Below, one piece after another: positions 18,048 to 26,534 of a stretch of DNA of 64,000 bases; the first letter of the stretch is position 1, and every line of letters begins with the position of its first letter. Below the pieces are notes generated by a model. That model made no database searches and was not told where the DNA came from. It saw nothing but the letters and a program-made list of their open reading frames with translations. This stretch comes from Oceanospirillaceae bacterium (GTDB taxonomy: Bacteria; Pseudomonadota; Gammaproteobacteria; Pseudomonadales; Balneatricaceae): the NCBI GenBank assembly GCA_018647765.1, contig JABGSN010000059.1, forward strand, positions 1 to 64,000. The letters are read 5' to 3'. Both the position numbers and the translations under genes were made by a program.

Positions 18048-18233
18048 ATGCAAATGAGTGTGCTTGAGCGAGTACAAATGATGGAAGCCCTGTGGGCTTC
18101 GTTTGAGCAGGAATCCGGTGGCCTAAAATCTCCAGAATGGCATTAACCTATCATATCCGAGCGAAAACAAATGATTGATTCTGGAAAGGCTCAATTCATT
18201 CAACTATCAGAGCTGGTGCTGGATCCTCGCTAG
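18048..18233 (+). pseudogene. Remnant of an addiction-module antitoxin with an in-frame stop
   Basis: The plus strand encodes MSVLERVQMMEALWASFEQ, then LKSPEWH, a TAA at 18144-18146, and after it in the same frame SERKQMIDSGKAQFIQLSEL. This order (N-terminal helix, SPEWH, then a K..I..G.A.FI.L.EL tail) is that of the short antitoxins that pair with RelE/ParE toxins. A single base change (for example CAA to TAA) would explain the stop. The frame ends at TAG 18231-18233, and the toxin remnant follows directly. Confidence 0.7.
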
Positions 18234-18394
18234 TGTACGCAGGAGTTCATGTGAAACAATATGGTTATTATCGGATGTCCTCACAGCGATTTCCGTATTC
18301 AATCTACTACGATTTTGAGGATCAGCTGGTGCGAGTTGTTGCGGTACTTGCTGAACGTAGAAGTCCTAGCTTTTCCCGTAAGCACCTCACTTAA
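18233..18394 (+). pseudogene. C-terminal remnant of a RelE/ParE toxin
   Basis: Directly after the antitoxin remnant, the frame from GTG 18233 encodes 53 residues. QRFPYSIYYDFEDQLVRVVA followed by VLAERRSP is the C-terminal half of a RelE/ParE toxin. The first 40 or so residues expected for the family, including the N-terminal helices, are missing, so the gene was cut by a deletion. The short stretch before it (YAGVHVKQYGYYRM) may be the joint. The 74 bases between this remnant and prfB contain a TATAAT (18423-18428) that could serve prfB. Confidence 0.65.
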
Positions 18395-18468
18395 AAACTA
18401 CCCACAAATACTCCCTTTCAGGTATAATTCGGCCACTATTTTTGCGCACTAATTTGCGGTATCGAAAC

Positions 18469-19567
18469 ATGTTCGAAATCAACCCTTACATCCTTTCCAT
18501 GAAAGACCTTGCCGAGCGCACTAATGTGCTTAGGGGGTATCTTTGACTATGATGGCAAACAAGAACGTTTAGTTGAAGTAGAGCGTGAACTCGAGCAACC
18601 GGATGTCTGGAATGACGCCGAACGAGCTCAAGCTTTAGGTAAAGAGCGTTCCTTGCTAGAAGGCGTGGTCAACACCATTGATATCATGGATGCAGGACTG
18701 GTGGATGCCCGTGATTTGCTCGACCTAGCGGTCGAAGAAAACGACGAAGATACCCTCAACGAAGTGCAGCCAGAACTAGACACACTCACGGCAAGTTTAG
18801 AGAAACTTGAATTTAGACGTATGTTCTCTGGCGAAATGGACCCTAATGCTGCCTTTTTGGATATTCAGTCTGGCTCCGGTGGCACCGAAGCCCAAGATTG
18901 GGCCAGCATGATTTTGCGTATGTACTTACGCTGGGGCGAACAAAAAGGTTTTAAGGTTGAATTGATGGAAGTCAGTGATGGCGACGTTGCTGGCATTAAA
19001 AGTGCCACCATTCGTTTTGAAGGTGATTATGCCTTTGGTTGGTTGCGTACCGAAACGGGCGTGCACCGTTTAGTGCGTAAGTCTCCGTTTGACTCGAGTA
19101 GTCGCCGTCACACGTCGTTTGCATCGGTGTTTGTGTCGCCAGAAATTGATGACAATATTGATATTGAAATCAACCCTGCAGACGTGCGAGTTGATACCTA
19201 CCGCGCCAGTGGTGCTGGTGGTCAGCACGTTAACAAAACCGACTCTGCCGTACGTTTAACCCACGGACCTTCGGGCATTGTAGTACAGTGTCAGAACCAG
19301 CGTTCGCAACACCAAAACCGCGACTCAGCCATGAAGCAGTTGCGTGCCAAATTGTACGAACAAGAAATGCAAAAACGCCAAGACGCCTCCCAAGCCTTAG
19401 AAGACACTAAGTCCGACATTGGTTGGGGCAGCCAAATCCGTTCCTATGTGTTGGATGACCAGCGCATTAAAGACTTACGCACCAACGTTCAAACCGGCGG
19501 TTGTGATAAGGTGTTAGACGGTGATTTAGATCAGTTTATTGTGGCTAGCCTTAAAGCCGGCTTGTAA
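18469..19567 (+). CDS. prfB: Peptide chain release factor 2, with programmed +1 frameshift
   Basis: Terminates translation at UGA and UAA. The ATG at 18469 opens 25 codons ([20 protein letters not shown]...) that stop at TGA 18544-18546. Shifting by +1 there continues into [20 protein letters not shown] and gives 365 residues, the same as E. coli RF2. The stop-codon recognition motif SPF ([11 protein letters not shown]) and the catalytic GGQ ([12 protein letters not shown]) are present. It is followed 57 bases later by lysS, the same neighbour as in E. coli. Confidence 0.98.
18529..18547 (+). promoter_or_regulatory. RF2 autoregulatory +1 frameshift site
   Basis: The string CTT AGG GGG TAT CTT TGA C holds the internal Shine-Dalgarno-like AGGGGG (18532-18537), then the slippery CTT and the in-frame TGA followed by C. 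This matches the classical E. coli prfB site, where low RF2 favours the shift. Confidence 0.97.
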
Positions 19568-19624
19568 ATTGGCGATCGTAAAAAATCCAGTAAAGAATAT
19601 TACCCAAGTGTAGAACCCAGACCT

Positions 19625-21121
19625 ATGAATGATACTAACGACAGTTTAATCCCAGACGACAACAAGTTGATTGCTGAACGTCGCGCCAAATTGGCCCTGC
19701 GCCGCGAAGCTGGAAATGCGTTTCCTAATGATTTCCGACGCGACAGCTATGCCCAAGATCTACAAGATGCCCACGGCGAAAAAGATAAACCCGAGTTAGA
19801 AGCCTTAGCCCTGCCAGTAAAGGTAGCGGGCCGTATTATCCGTAACCGCGGTGCGTTTATGGAAATTCAAGACGTGTCTGGCCGTATTCAGTTGTACGTT
19901 AACCGTAAAGGTCTAGCACCAGAGCAGTTAACCGAAATTAAGACCTGGGACTTAGGCGATATTGTTGGTATTGCTGGGGTGCTTCAAAAGTCGGGCAAAG
20001 GTGATTTGTTTGTTGATATGACAGACCCACAATTGCTCACTAAAGCTTTGCGCCCATTGCCAGATAAGCACCATGGCCTTGCCGACCAAGAAATACGTTA
20101 CCGCCAGCGTTATGTGGATTTGATCGTTAATGAAGAGTCGCGCAAGACCTTTGTGATTCGCACCCGTATTGTAGAAGCCATACGCCAGTACCTTATCAGC
20201 CGCGAATTTATGGAAGTAGAAACACCCATGATGCAGGTGATCCCTGGTGGTGCGTCTGCAAAACCGTTTGTTACTCATCATAATGCGCTAGACCGTGATA
20301 TGTATTTGCGTGTTGCCCCAGAGCTATACCTTAAGCGTTTAGTCGTAGGTGGTTTTGAGCGGGTGTTTGAGATTAACCGTAACTTCCGTAACGAAGGTCT
20401 GTCTACCCGTCATAACCCAGAATTCACCATGTTGGAATTCTACTGGTCCTATGCCGATTTCCGCGATTTGATGGACTTAACCGAAGGAATGCTACGTCAC
20501 ATTGCAGAGTCTGTGTTAGGTAACACCAAGGTCACTTACCAAGGCAGTGAGTACGACTTTGAACAGCCATTTTGGCGCATTTCGGTATTTGACTCTATCT
20601 TGCATTATAACCCCAGCATCAAAGCCGAAGACTTGGCTAATGAGGCGGGCGCCCGTGCCATTGCCGAAGGTTTAGGTATTCCGTTGAAGGACTACTATGG
20701 CTTGGGTAAAGTGCAGATTGAAATCTTTGAAAAAACTGTAGAAGACCGGTTAGATCAACCGACGTTTATCACTCAGTACCCGGCGGAAGTGTCGCCTCTA
20801 GCTCGCCGTAATGATCAAGATCCGTTTGTAACGGATCGCTTTGAATTCTTTGTTGGTGGTCGCGAAATTGCCAATGGTTTCTCGGAATTGAACGATGCCG
20901 AAGACCAAGCCGAACGTTTCTTGGCTCAAGTGGCCGAAAAAGATGCTGGCGATGATGAGGCCATGCATTACGATGCCGACTACATTGCCGCCCTAGAATA
21001 CGGCATGCCACCCACCGCCGGTGAAGGCATTGGTATTGACCGTTTGGTAATGTTGTTTACCGACGCACCGTCCATTCGTGACGTGCTATTGTTTCCGCAC
21101 ATGCGTCCCGAAGCTAAATAG
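19625..21121 (+). CDS. lysS: Lysyl-tRNA synthetase (class II)
   Basis: Charges tRNA-Lys. The N-terminal anticodon-binding OB fold covers residues to about 150 ([20 protein letters not shown]). Class II motif 1 is around [11 protein letters not shown], motif 2 is [20 protein letters not shown], and motif 3 is [14 protein letters not shown] near the C-terminus. The 498 residues are close to the bacterial norm of about 505. It follows prfB, probably in one operon. Confidence 0.98.
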   Translation: MNDTNDSLIPDDNKLIAERRAKLALRREAGNAFPNDFRRDSYAQDLQDAHGEKDKPELEALALPVKVAGRIIRNRGAFMEIQDVSGRIQLYVNRKGLAPEQLTEIKTWDLGDIVGIAGVLQKSGKGDLFVDMTDPQLLTKALRPLPDKHHGLADQEIRYRQRYVDLIVNEESRKTFVIRTRIVEAIRQYLISREFMEVETPMMQVIPGGASAKPFVTHHNALDRDMYLRVAPELYLKRLVVGGFERVFEINRNFRNEGLSTRHNPEFTMLEFYWSYADFRDLMDLTEGMLRHIAESVLGNTKVTYQGSEYDFEQPFWRISVFDSILHYNPSIKAEDLANEAGARAIAEGLGIPLKDYYGLGKVQIEIFEKTVEDRLDQPTFITQYPAEVSPLARRNDQDPFVTDRFEFFVGGREIANGFSELNDAEDQAERFLAQVAEKDAGDDEAMHYDADYIAALEYGMPPTAGEGIGIDRLVMLFTDAPSIRDVLLFPHMRPEAK

Positions 21122-21139
21122 GCGCACGGCTATTTGCTC

Positions 21140-21892
21140 ATGACTATGCCGCCAGTATGGCAGGCCGCAGGTTTGAGTCAGGTGCATAGCACTTGGCTCC
21201 ATACCTTGGAAGCTAGCCTAGAAACTCCGCCTTTACAGAGTCTAGCGGTGTTTTTGCAGCAGCAACTAGAGCAAGGCGAGGCGGTACTGCCCGCGCAGCA
21301 AGACTGGTTTAATGCCTTTAAGCTGACCCCGTTTGAGCAAGTTAAGGTGGTGGTGTTAGGGCAAGACCCATACCACGGTATGGAGCAAGGGTTACCCCAA
21401 GGCCATGGTTTGAGCTTTTCGGTTAACCCCGGCGTTAAAATCCCCCCATCGTTACGTAATATCCTTAAAGAGCTGAATGCCGATTTAGGCATAAAGCCGG
21501 CCATCCATGGCGATTTAAGCCAGTGGGCGCAGCAAGGTGTGTTGTTGTTAAATACAGTGTTAACGGTATTGCAAAGTCAGGCGGGTGCGCATCAAAATAA
21601 GGGCTGGGAACAGCTCACCGATGCAGTAATCAGGGCGCTGAGTCGTGAACGTACTGGGCTGGTGTTTATGTTGTGGGGTAAACCCGCACAGAAAAAAGCC
21701 CAGCTTATTGATGCTGACAAACACTTAGTATTAGAGGCGGTACACCCATCGCCTTTGTCGGCCCATCGAGGTTTTTTTGGTTGTGGTCACTTTTCTAAGG
21801 CCAATGGCTATATTCAACAACAGGGTCAGACCCCCATCGACTGGCAGCGCACACCTGTATTGGCAGCGCCGAGCCAAATCCAATTGTTATAA
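21140..21892 (+). CDS. ung: Uracil-DNA glycosylase, family 1
   Basis: Removes uracil from DNA. The water-activating loop GQDPYHG is at residues 74-80 (catalytic Asp76), followed by PPSLRNILKEL, GVLLLNTVLTV and the DNA-intercalation loop HPSPLSAHRGFFG with its catalytic His. Length 250 is slightly above the usual 225-230 because of extra N-terminal residues. The ATG at 21140 is taken; a second ATG is two codons further on. It lies 18 bases after lysS. Confidence 0.97.
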   Translation: MTMPPVWQAAGLSQVHSTWLHTLEASLETPPLQSLAVFLQQQLEQGEAVLPAQQDWFNAFKLTPFEQVKVVVLGQDPYHGMEQGLPQGHGLSFSVNPGVKIPPSLRNILKELNADLGIKPAIHGDLSQWAQQGVLLLNTVLTVLQSQAGAHQNKGWEQLTDAVIRALSRERTGLVFMLWGKPAQKKAQLIDADKHLVLEAVHPSPLSAHRGFFGCGHFSKANGYIQQQGQTPIDWQRTPVLAAPSQIQLL

Positions 21893-21933
21893 AAACCTGA
21901 TAAGCTGAATACATCGTTATTCAGGCTACTTGT

Positions 21934-22332
21934 ATGCAACATCAACCTTCAGGACAAGACGAGACCATGCGGCCCAAACCGTACCAGTGGCTGTATACGG
22001 TACTCATTGCCATAGACCAGTTAGGTAATGCCTTGTCTGGCGGTTATGCCGATTCCACTATTTCTGCAAGGGTGGGGTATAACGCTCGCCATTCGAACCC
22101 GCTGACCCGAAAGTACTGGTGCTTTTTGCAATGGCTGATTAATTACTGTTTTTACCCATTGGACGGCGCAGACCATTGTTACCAAGCTTATCTAAGCGGC
22201 AACAAAAGCCACTACCGCGATGGTAGTGACTTGATGAGGGTGATTTTGAGTGTGCTGATTGTAGTTAATGCCGTGCCCATCATCCTAGTGACCCGCATGC
22301 TGGCATGGTGGCAGAAAAAAGCTATAGCTTAA
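21934..22332 (+). CDS. Conserved hypothetical protein with a C-terminal membrane segment
   Basis: A 132-residue protein. The region around IAIDQLGNALSGGYADSTISARVGY followed by a Trp-rich block (YWCFLQWLINYCFYPLDGADHC) resembles a small family seen both in phages and in bacterial chromosomes, with the recurrent pattern ID-Q-L-N-x-L-x-G-G-x-x-D-x-T-I-S-A-R. One hydrophobic segment (MRVILSVLIVVNAVPIILV) is near the C-terminus. Function unknown. The start is uncertain (ATG 21934 or 21967); neither has a good ribosome-binding site. It overlaps the end of convergent ygfZ by 11 bases. A short inverted repeat, CTGAATA/TATTCAG, precedes it at 21905-21924. Confidence 0.6.
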   Translation: MQHQPSGQDETMRPKPYQWLYTVLIAIDQLGNALSGGYADSTISARVGYNARHSNPLTRKYWCFLQWLINYCFYPLDGADHCYQAYLSGNKSHYRDGSDLMRVILSVLIVVNAVPIILVTRMLAWWQKKAIA

Positions 22333-23275
22333 TGCGCTCAAACACTTGTGGGTCAATGTCGTAGGGCAGGGGTGCTATGGTGATGTTGGCCTGTTCCTGC
22401 TCATGCAGGTGCAATTGGTCTTCAAGCGCTTCGCTGCGGTTGATCACTGCGGTAAAGGCGTAGTTATTGTTGCCTAGCGTTGCATAGCTCACCACTTTGC
22501 CCACGTTTTTACGTTTGCTGGCATCAATTTGTTGGCCTATTGCTAGCTCTGTGGTGCTGTTAACCTCACCAATAAATAGGTGGCGTTTGAGTTTGCCTAA
22601 ATATTGCATGCGGGCCACGATTTCTTGCCCCGTATAGCAACCCTTCTTAAAGTTAATGGCGCCTGTGGCTTGTAAATTAAGCATTTGCGGCACGTAACTG
22701 TCGCTCATCTCTGGGGTCACGTAGGCCACGCCAAGGTTGATTTGAGTAGCTTCAAAATCTTGTACGTCGCCCGCTTTTGCGGCCGCCGCTAACTTTTCGG
22801 TAACACGCTTGGTTGCATCGGGCAAACAATAAACAATAAAAGCACTGGCATTGCTGTCGGCCGCCCAAACAAAACCATCATCAAAGGTAGTGGTGTTACG
22901 TTGGCTGTTGGGGCTGTCGGTGAGTTGCTGGATACATTGGGCCGCTGCGGGCCCCCAAACGGCAAATCGAGACCATTGCTCGCTGGTATTAGTGAGTTCG
23001 GCTTGGGAAAAGACGATGTACTTTGCCATAGCTTTTTGTACCGTTTCTACCATGCTCTTAGGCATGTGTAATAACAAACTTTGTTGGTGCTGCATTAGAT
23101 CAAAGTTGGCAATCACGTTACCTTTGGGAGTGCAATAAGCGCCAGCTTGGCCCTGTGATGTTGAGACCGATGCAACATCGCAAGTCACTTGCCCTTGCAA
23201 AAAGGCAGTGGCGTCTTGGCCGGTTAAGCTAAGGCTGCCAAAATGGTCTAAAGCACAATAATAAGTGGGGTTCAT
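22322..23275 (-). CDS. ygfZ: Folate-binding protein YgfZ
   Basis: Tetrahydrofolate-dependent helper for iron-sulfur cluster assembly or repair, related to the T-protein of glycine cleavage. The signature KGCYTGQEIVARMQYLG is present, with the family Cys inside it. The N-terminal half has LSLTGQDATAFLQGQVTCDV, and YCTPKGNVIANFDL follows, as in the family. The ATG at 23275 gives 317 residues; an in-frame TTG at 23305 adds only 10. It is divergent from sdhE, the usual neighbour in gammaproteobacteria. Confidence 0.94.
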   Translation of the reverse strand: MNPTYYCALDHFGSLSLTGQDATAFLQGQVTCDVASVSTSQGQAGAYCTPKGNVIANFDLMQHQQSLLLHMPKSMVETVQKAMAKYIVFSQAELTNTSEQWSRFAVWGPAAAQCIQQLTDSPNSQRNTTTFDDGFVWAADSNASAFIVYCLPDATKRVTEKLAAAAKAGDVQDFEATQINLGVAYVTPEMSDSYVPQMLNLQATGAINFKKGCYTGQEIVARMQYLGKLKRHLFIGEVNSTTELAIGQQIDASKRKNVGKVVSYATLGNNNYAFTAVINRSEALEDQLHLHEQEQANITIAPLPYDIDPQVFERIKL

Positions 23276-23369
23276 AGTCAATATCTTGATAGCTGACAGG
23301 CGCAAAAGGCCGGATTGAGTTAATATGTTTGCTTAGGGTATATGGTATGGGCTACGGCTGGGGATTTCA

Positions 23370-23636
23370 ATGTTGAACGAAACAGAATTAAAGCGGCAAG
23401 TGTGGCATAGCCGCCGCGGTATGTTAGAGCTGGATGTCTTGTTAGGCCCGTTTGCTACCGACGCACTGCCGCTGATAACAGCGGCACAACAGCAGGTGTA
23501 TGTGCGTTTGTTGAGTCAGCAAGACCCAGATTTATTTGCTTGGTTTATGGGTCACCAAGAGAGTGACGATAAAGAATTAGCGGCCATGGTGGCCATGGTG
23601 CAAGATTATGCTCAGTCGGGCCAAATTTTATCTTAA
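23370..23636 (+). CDS. sdhE: FAD assembly factor SdhE
   Basis: Promotes covalent attachment of FAD to succinate dehydrogenase and fumarate reductase. The 88 residues include the invariant RRGMLELD (residues 15-22), which contacts the flavoprotein, and DPDLFAWFMG. It heads the sdhE-ygfX pair, which overlap by 29 bases. Confidence 0.95.
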   Translation: MLNETELKRQVWHSRRGMLELDVLLGPFATDALPLITAAQQQVYVRLLSQQDPDLFAWFMGHQESDDKELAAMVAMVQDYAQSGQILS

Positions 23637-24054
23637 GCCGTCTGCCCAACTAACCCGTGTGGGCGTGTTGGTGTGGGGGCTTGTCAGTGCCTGTGCCTAT
23701 AGTATTGCCGGTGGGTCGTGGCTGAGCTTGAGTTACGCCTTGTTGGCCGCTTTTGTGGTGGGCTTGTGGCTGCGACGGTATGCCTGGCTTAAAGACCCCA
23801 CGAGTGTGGTGGCGGTGAGCTGGACGCCAGAAGAACTGTGTTGTTATTTGGCCAATGGCGAGCAAGTAAGCGGTACGATCCTGCCCAAGTCAGCCTTTAA
23901 TCCGCAGTTTATTACGTTACATCTCAGTACCATCGAGGGTGGTAAGTTTTGGTGGCCTTTGATGGCAGATAGTGGACCTGCCGACGGCTTACGTAAATTA
24001 CGCGTGTTTGGGCGTTGGCACCAGCAAGAGCCGCCTAGTTCCAGTCGAAGTTAG
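23608..24054 (+). CDS. ygfX: YgfX-type membrane protein (CptA-like)
   Basis: A 148-residue inner-membrane protein with two adjacent hydrophobic segments at residues about 16-54, then a soluble tail (PEELCCYLANGEQVSGTIL, WWPLMADS, LRKLRVFGRW). This layout and the position directly after sdhE match YgfX/CptA, reported in E. coli as a membrane toxin affecting cytoskeletal proteins and linked to SdhE. Sequence identity is low, so the call rests mainly on topology and neighbourhood. The ATG at 23608 lies inside sdhE. The end overlaps convergent nadB by 20 bases. Confidence 0.75.
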   Translation: MLSRAKFYLKPSAQLTRVGVLVWGLVSACAYSIAGGSWLSLSYALLAAFVVGLWLRRYAWLKDPTSVVAVSWTPEELCCYLANGEQVSGTILPKSAFNPQFITLHLSTIEGGKFWWPLMADSGPADGLRKLRVFGRWHQQEPPSSSRS

Positions 24055-25639
24055 ACGGCGTTAAAATGGTATTGCGCGCTAAGGTTTGGGTGTTGGGGTA
24101 GTCTAAGGTGTAGTGTAAGCCTCGGCTTTCCTTACGCTTTTGAGCGCTGTGAATAATGATTGAAGCCACTAATGCAAGGTTACGTAATTCAATCAAGTCT
24201 GCGCTAATGCGGTAGTTACTATAGAATTCGTTGATTTCACTGAGTAGTAATTCCACCCGATGTTGGGCCCGCGTGAGACGCTTGTCGGTGCGCACAATGC
24301 CTACATAATCCCACATAAAGCGCCGTAATTCGTCCCAGTTATGGGAAATAATCACATCTTCATCGGAGTTCGTGACTTGGCTTTCGTCCCAATCGGGGAT
24401 GTGAGCGTCAAGCTCGGCCTCTTGCCAATGACTCTCAATATGGTGCGCTGCAGCGTGACCATACACAAAACACTCAAGTAGCGAGTTGCTGGCCAAGCGG
24501 TTAGCACCGTGTAACCCAGTAAAGGCCGTTTCACCAATGGCGTACAAGCCGTTGATGTCGGTCATACCGTTTTGATCGGTAATAACCCCACCACAGGTGT
24601 AATGTGCAGCGGGCACCACAGGGATGGGATCAGTGGCTATATCGATCCCCAAGTCTAGGCAGCGTTGGTAAATGGTGGGGAAATGAGACTGTACAAACTC
24701 GCGGCCACGGTGGCTGATGTCTAAATACACGCAATCGTCACCTAAGCGTTTCATTTCATGGTCGATCGCGCGGGCCACAATGTCTCTTGGAGCCAATTCT
24801 AAACGCTCATCAAAGTGTTGCATAAAGGCTTCGCCATTAGCCAAGATTAATTTACCGCCTTCGCCACGAATGGCTTCGGAGATTAAAAATGACTTGGCTT
24901 GAGGGTGATACAAGCAGGTGGGGTGAAATTGGTTAAATTCCATGTTGGCCACTCGGCAACCAGCGCGCCAGGCCATGGCGATGCCATCGCCAGAAGAGCC
25001 ATCTGGGTTGCTGGTATAAAGGTACACCTTACTGGCGCCGCCAGTGGCTAAAATTATCGCCTTGGCTTGGTAAGTATTAACATGGCCGGTGGTTTGGTCC
25101 AGCACATAGGCGCCTAAACAGCGGCTGCCCGGCAAACCTAATTTGGTGTCTGTAATCAGGTCTATGGCCACTTGGTGGCTCAGCAAGTCAAGATTCTCAG
25201 CTTCCTGTGCGCGTTCAAGTAAGGTGCTGGTTACGGCTAAACCAGTGCGGTCCTCAGCATGGATAATTCGCCGATGGCTGTGGCCACCTTCTTTGGTTAA
25301 GTGGTAACCTGTGGCATCATTGGGGTCTTGTGTAAAGGGCACCCGTTGCTCTATGAGCCAATCAATGCTCTTCTTGGCTTGCTCTACGGTAAATTGAATC
25401 GCCTCTGGGTTGCCTAGGTTAGCGCCAGAAATGAGGGTGTCTTGAATGTGGTTTTGTAACTGATCTTTGTGATCCAGCACAGCGGCAATGCCACCCTGTG
25501 CTTTGGCGGAGGCGCCGGCATTAAGCTCGCCTTTACTTAGGATCGCGACTCGCCGATTGGTGGCTAGCTGTAAACCTAAACTGAGGCCAGCGGCACCTGA
25601 ACCAATAATAAGAACGTCGTATGTGAAATCTTGTTGCAT
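24035..25639 (-). CDS. nadB: L-aspartate oxidase
   Basis: FAD enzyme converting aspartate to iminoaspartate, first step of NAD synthesis. The dinucleotide fold DVLIIGSGAAGLSLGLQLA is at residues 8-26. KGELNAGASAKAQGGIAAVL, EGGHSHRRIIHAEDRTG, the HPTCLYHP segment and HYTCGGV are diagnostic active-site blocks shared with the fumarate reductase family. Length 534 is normal. It is divergent from rpoE, as in E. coli and Pseudomonas. A TATAAT-like -10 (minus strand, 25714-25709) lies about 70 bases before the ATG. Confidence 0.97.
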   Translation of the reverse strand: MQQDFTYDVLIIGSGAAGLSLGLQLATNRRVAILSKGELNAGASAKAQGGIAAVLDHKDQLQNHIQDTLISGANLGNPEAIQFTVEQAKKSIDWLIEQRVPFTQDPNDATGYHLTKEGGHSHRRIIHAEDRTGLAVTSTLLERAQEAENLDLLSHQVAIDLITDTKLGLPGSRCLGAYVLDQTTGHVNTYQAKAIILATGGASKVYLYTSNPDGSSGDGIAMAWRAGCRVANMEFNQFHPTCLYHPQAKSFLISEAIRGEGGKLILANGEAFMQHFDERLELAPRDIVARAIDHEMKRLGDDCVYLDISHRGREFVQSHFPTIYQRCLDLGIDIATDPIPVVPAAHYTCGGVITDQNGMTDINGLYAIGETAFTGLHGANRLASNSLLECFVYGHAAAHHIESHWQEAELDAHIPDWDESQVTNSDEDVIISHNWDELRRFMWDYVGIVRTDKRLTRAQHRVELLLSEINEFYSNYRISADLIELRNLALVASIIIHSAQKRKESRGLHYTLDYPNTQTLARNTILTPSNFDWN

Positions 25640-25754
25640 GTTGTGGGAACTCGCTGCGTCACACTGAGTCAGTATTTGCAGAGTATGAATAGGAGCAAAG
25701 AAAAAGGTATTATAACGTGAGCGCGAAATTGGTGCGAGCCGGTCTAATCTGTTG

Positions 25755-25769
25755 TACTCTAATAGAGTA
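25755..25769. promoter_or_regulatory. Perfect palindrome between nadB and rpoE
   Basis: TACTCTA-A-TAGAGTA is a perfect 7-base inverted repeat around one base, 55 bases before the rpoE start. It has the size of a dimeric regulator operator. A GGAACTT-type sigma-E autoregulatory promoter was not found by eye nearby. Confidence 0.35.
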
Positions 25770-25824
25770 AATCAGTAACTCAAATAGTATGGCGTAGCGT
25801 CATCGTCTCGATAAGGACATCTAA

Positions 25825-26421
25825 GTGCCCAACCCCCTTCCACAACCTAAGACGGCCGAATCAGATCAACAATTGGTTGAGCGTGTGCAAGCAGGGGACA
25901 AGCGCGCCTTCGATTTATTGGTACTTAAATACCAACATAAAATAATTAGCTTGGTGGGGCGTTATGTTAACGACCACCACGAAGCTATGGACGTGAGTCA
26001 AGAAGCCTTCATTAAGGCGTATCGTGCATTAGCCAACTTCAGGGGCGACAGTCAGTTTTATACCTGGCTCTATCGCATTGCCATTAATACCGCCAAAAAT
26101 TATTTGGTTGCCCGCAAACGCAGGCCGCCAGACGTTGATGTAGAGGCCAATGAGCAAGGCGATTATGGCAGTGCTGATATTATGGCCGATGTTGAGACGC
26201 CAGAAAATCTTATGGCTCGCGATCAATTACAAGACAAGGTTTTTGCCACCTTAGAAAAACTACCCGATGACCTCAGGACTGCGCTCACACTGAGGGAATT
26301 TGAAGGTATGAGCTACGAACAAATTGCCGAAGTGATGGCTTGCCCTGTGGGCACAGTGCGCTCACGCATATTTAGAGCGCGCGATGCCATCGATAAAGAA
26401 GTGGCTAAACTCATGGCTTAG
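25825..26421 (+). CDS. rpoE: RNA polymerase sigma-E factor (RpoE/AlgU)
   Basis: ECF sigma factor for envelope stress. The start is GTG at 25825, with AAGGA placed 7 bases upstream. The 198 residues contain region 2 (FDLLVLKYQHKIISLVGRYV, VSQEAFIKAYRALANFRGDS, FYTWLYRIAINTAKNYLV) and region 4 (LPDDLRTALTLREFEGMSYE, CPVGTVRSRIFRARDAI), closely matching RpoE/AlgU of gammaproteobacteria. It heads rpoE-rseA-rseC-mucD. Confidence 0.97.
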   Translation: MPNPLPQPKTAESDQQLVERVQAGDKRAFDLLVLKYQHKIISLVGRYVNDHHEAMDVSQEAFIKAYRALANFRGDSQFYTWLYRIAINTAKNYLVARKRRPPDVDVEANEQGDYGSADIMADVETPENLMARDQLQDKVFATLEKLPDDLRTALTLREFEGMSYEQIAEVMACPVGTVRSRIFRARDAIDKEVAKLMA

Positions 26422-26534
26422 TTCTGGTGGCTAGAAATAAATTGAACCAAATTGAATGTTAGTCGTCCAATGCAGTAACTTTGCAGCTCGTGGTTTTGAA
26501 TTTTCCCCATGAGCCCATTTTAGGAATAGATATT

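Noticed and set aside
18261-18452. A 63-codon open frame upstream of prfB
   Set aside because: It overlaps the toxin remnant in another frame; the remnant frame has clear family similarity and this one has none.
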